NCBI GenBank assembly: GCA_020250005.1
Contig: JADCES010000025.1
Coordinates: forward strand, 1 to 33,380
Direction of reading: 5' to 3'
Source: Roseomonas sp.
GTDB taxonomy: Bacteria > Pseudomonadota > Alphaproteobacteria > Acetobacterales > Acetobacteraceae
DNA: 33,380 nt
A program made the translations under genes and the position numbers. This document shows, in pieces, positions 33,318 to 33,380 of this stretch. Numbering within the stretch: the stretch's first letter is position 1; each line of letters starts with the position of its first letter. Below the pieces are notes generated by a model. That model was not told the origin of the DNA and searched no databases. It was given only the letters and a program-made list of their open reading frames with translations.

Positions 33318-33347
33318 ATAAGAGGCGTTTGTTCTGTATTTGTTCAA
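33318..33347 (-). promoter_or_regulatory. Candidate promoter upstream of the MGMT-fold gene
   Basis: On the - strand TTGAAC (33342-33347) is separated by 18 bases from TCTTAT (33318-33323, four of six matches to TATAAT). Transcription would start about 60 bases before the ATG at 33249. The -35 element overlaps the LexA-type box, the expected arrangement for repression. Confidence 0.4.
33331..33345. promoter_or_regulatory. LexA-type SOS box, GTTC-N7-GTTC
   Basis: GTTC (33331-33334), seven bases, GTTC (33342-33345) is the exact direct-repeat consensus of alphaproteobacterial LexA boxes. It lies 82 bases upstream of the MGMT-fold gene on the - strand, but the right flank could equally serve a + strand gene beyond the window, such as an imuA/dnaE2 cassette or lexA. 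A chance match is possible, yet the promoter-like position makes it credible. The rest of 33250-33380 has no gene I can support. Confidence 0.62.
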
Positions 33348-33380
33348 TTCGGCGTTTTGCTGTTTCCGAATGAGTTTGCC

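Noticed and set aside
1-33380. CRISPR, toxin-antitoxin, phage or transposon genes
   Set aside because: No repeat-spacer array, no transposase or integrase motif and no small paired toxin/antitoxin frames were found on either strand.

Overview
The window is gene-dense, GC-rich (about 60-68% over most lines) bacterial chromosome. Three things point to an alphaproteobacterium, most likely Acetobacterales/Rhodospirillales: the F0 ATP synthase genes form a separate atpI-B-E-F'-F cluster with both b' and b subunits, a perfect GTTC-N7-GTTC (alphaproteobacterial LexA-type) box lies at the right edge, and the rib-nusB-thiL and lptF-lptG-lptD-surA-rsmA gene orders are those of alphaproteobacteria. The genus is inference. 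I see no tRNA, rRNA, CRISPR array, insertion sequence, phage gene or riboswitch. No stretch without a gene exceeds about 175 bases.

Layout. (1) 1-3289, + strand: riboflavin/thiamine operon, ribE (3' end), ribB with a degenerate GTP cyclohydrolase II-like tail, ribH, nusB, thiL, joined by ATGA overlaps or an 8-base gap. (2) 3296-4657: a flavin reductase-like protein on the - strand and a visibly lower-GC histidine phosphatase on the + strand. (3) 4788-10067, + strand: a DMT exporter coupled to a FAD amine-oxidase-like protein, then class I fumarase, two small DUF proteins, a Rid-family protein and a VOC protein. (4) 10098-14492, - strand: a Rieske ferredoxin-like protein, two tandem paralogous amidohydrolases, and an orphan ABC peptide-binding protein with a clear terminator. 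(5) 14627-17192, - strand: the F0 ATP synthase operon with a candidate promoter and an intrinsic terminator. (6) 17333-23038, - strand: a tightly coupled six-gene operon, GT9, GT2, GT4, asparagine-synthase-like amidotransferase, exonuclease III, proline-rich secreted protein. (7) 23111-24390, + strand: YgfZ-like protein and an isoprenylcysteine methyltransferase-like membrane protein. (8) 24387-31211, - strand: outer-membrane biogenesis operon lptF, lptG, lptD, surA, rsmA, without pdxA between surA and rsmA and with a palindromic repeat between lptD and surA. (9) 31263-33249, - strand: a D-2-hydroxyacid-type FAD-linked dehydrogenase and a methyltransferase-fold (MGMT-like) protein preceded by the LexA-type box.

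Most of the window is housekeeping: flavin synthesis, ATP synthesis and the envelope. The parts least explained by known systems are the region 3/4 catabolic-looking cluster of unknown substrate, the glycosyltransferase-asnB-xthA operon, and the probably damage-regulated MGMT-fold gene. None of these is proven to be a new system from sequence alone.
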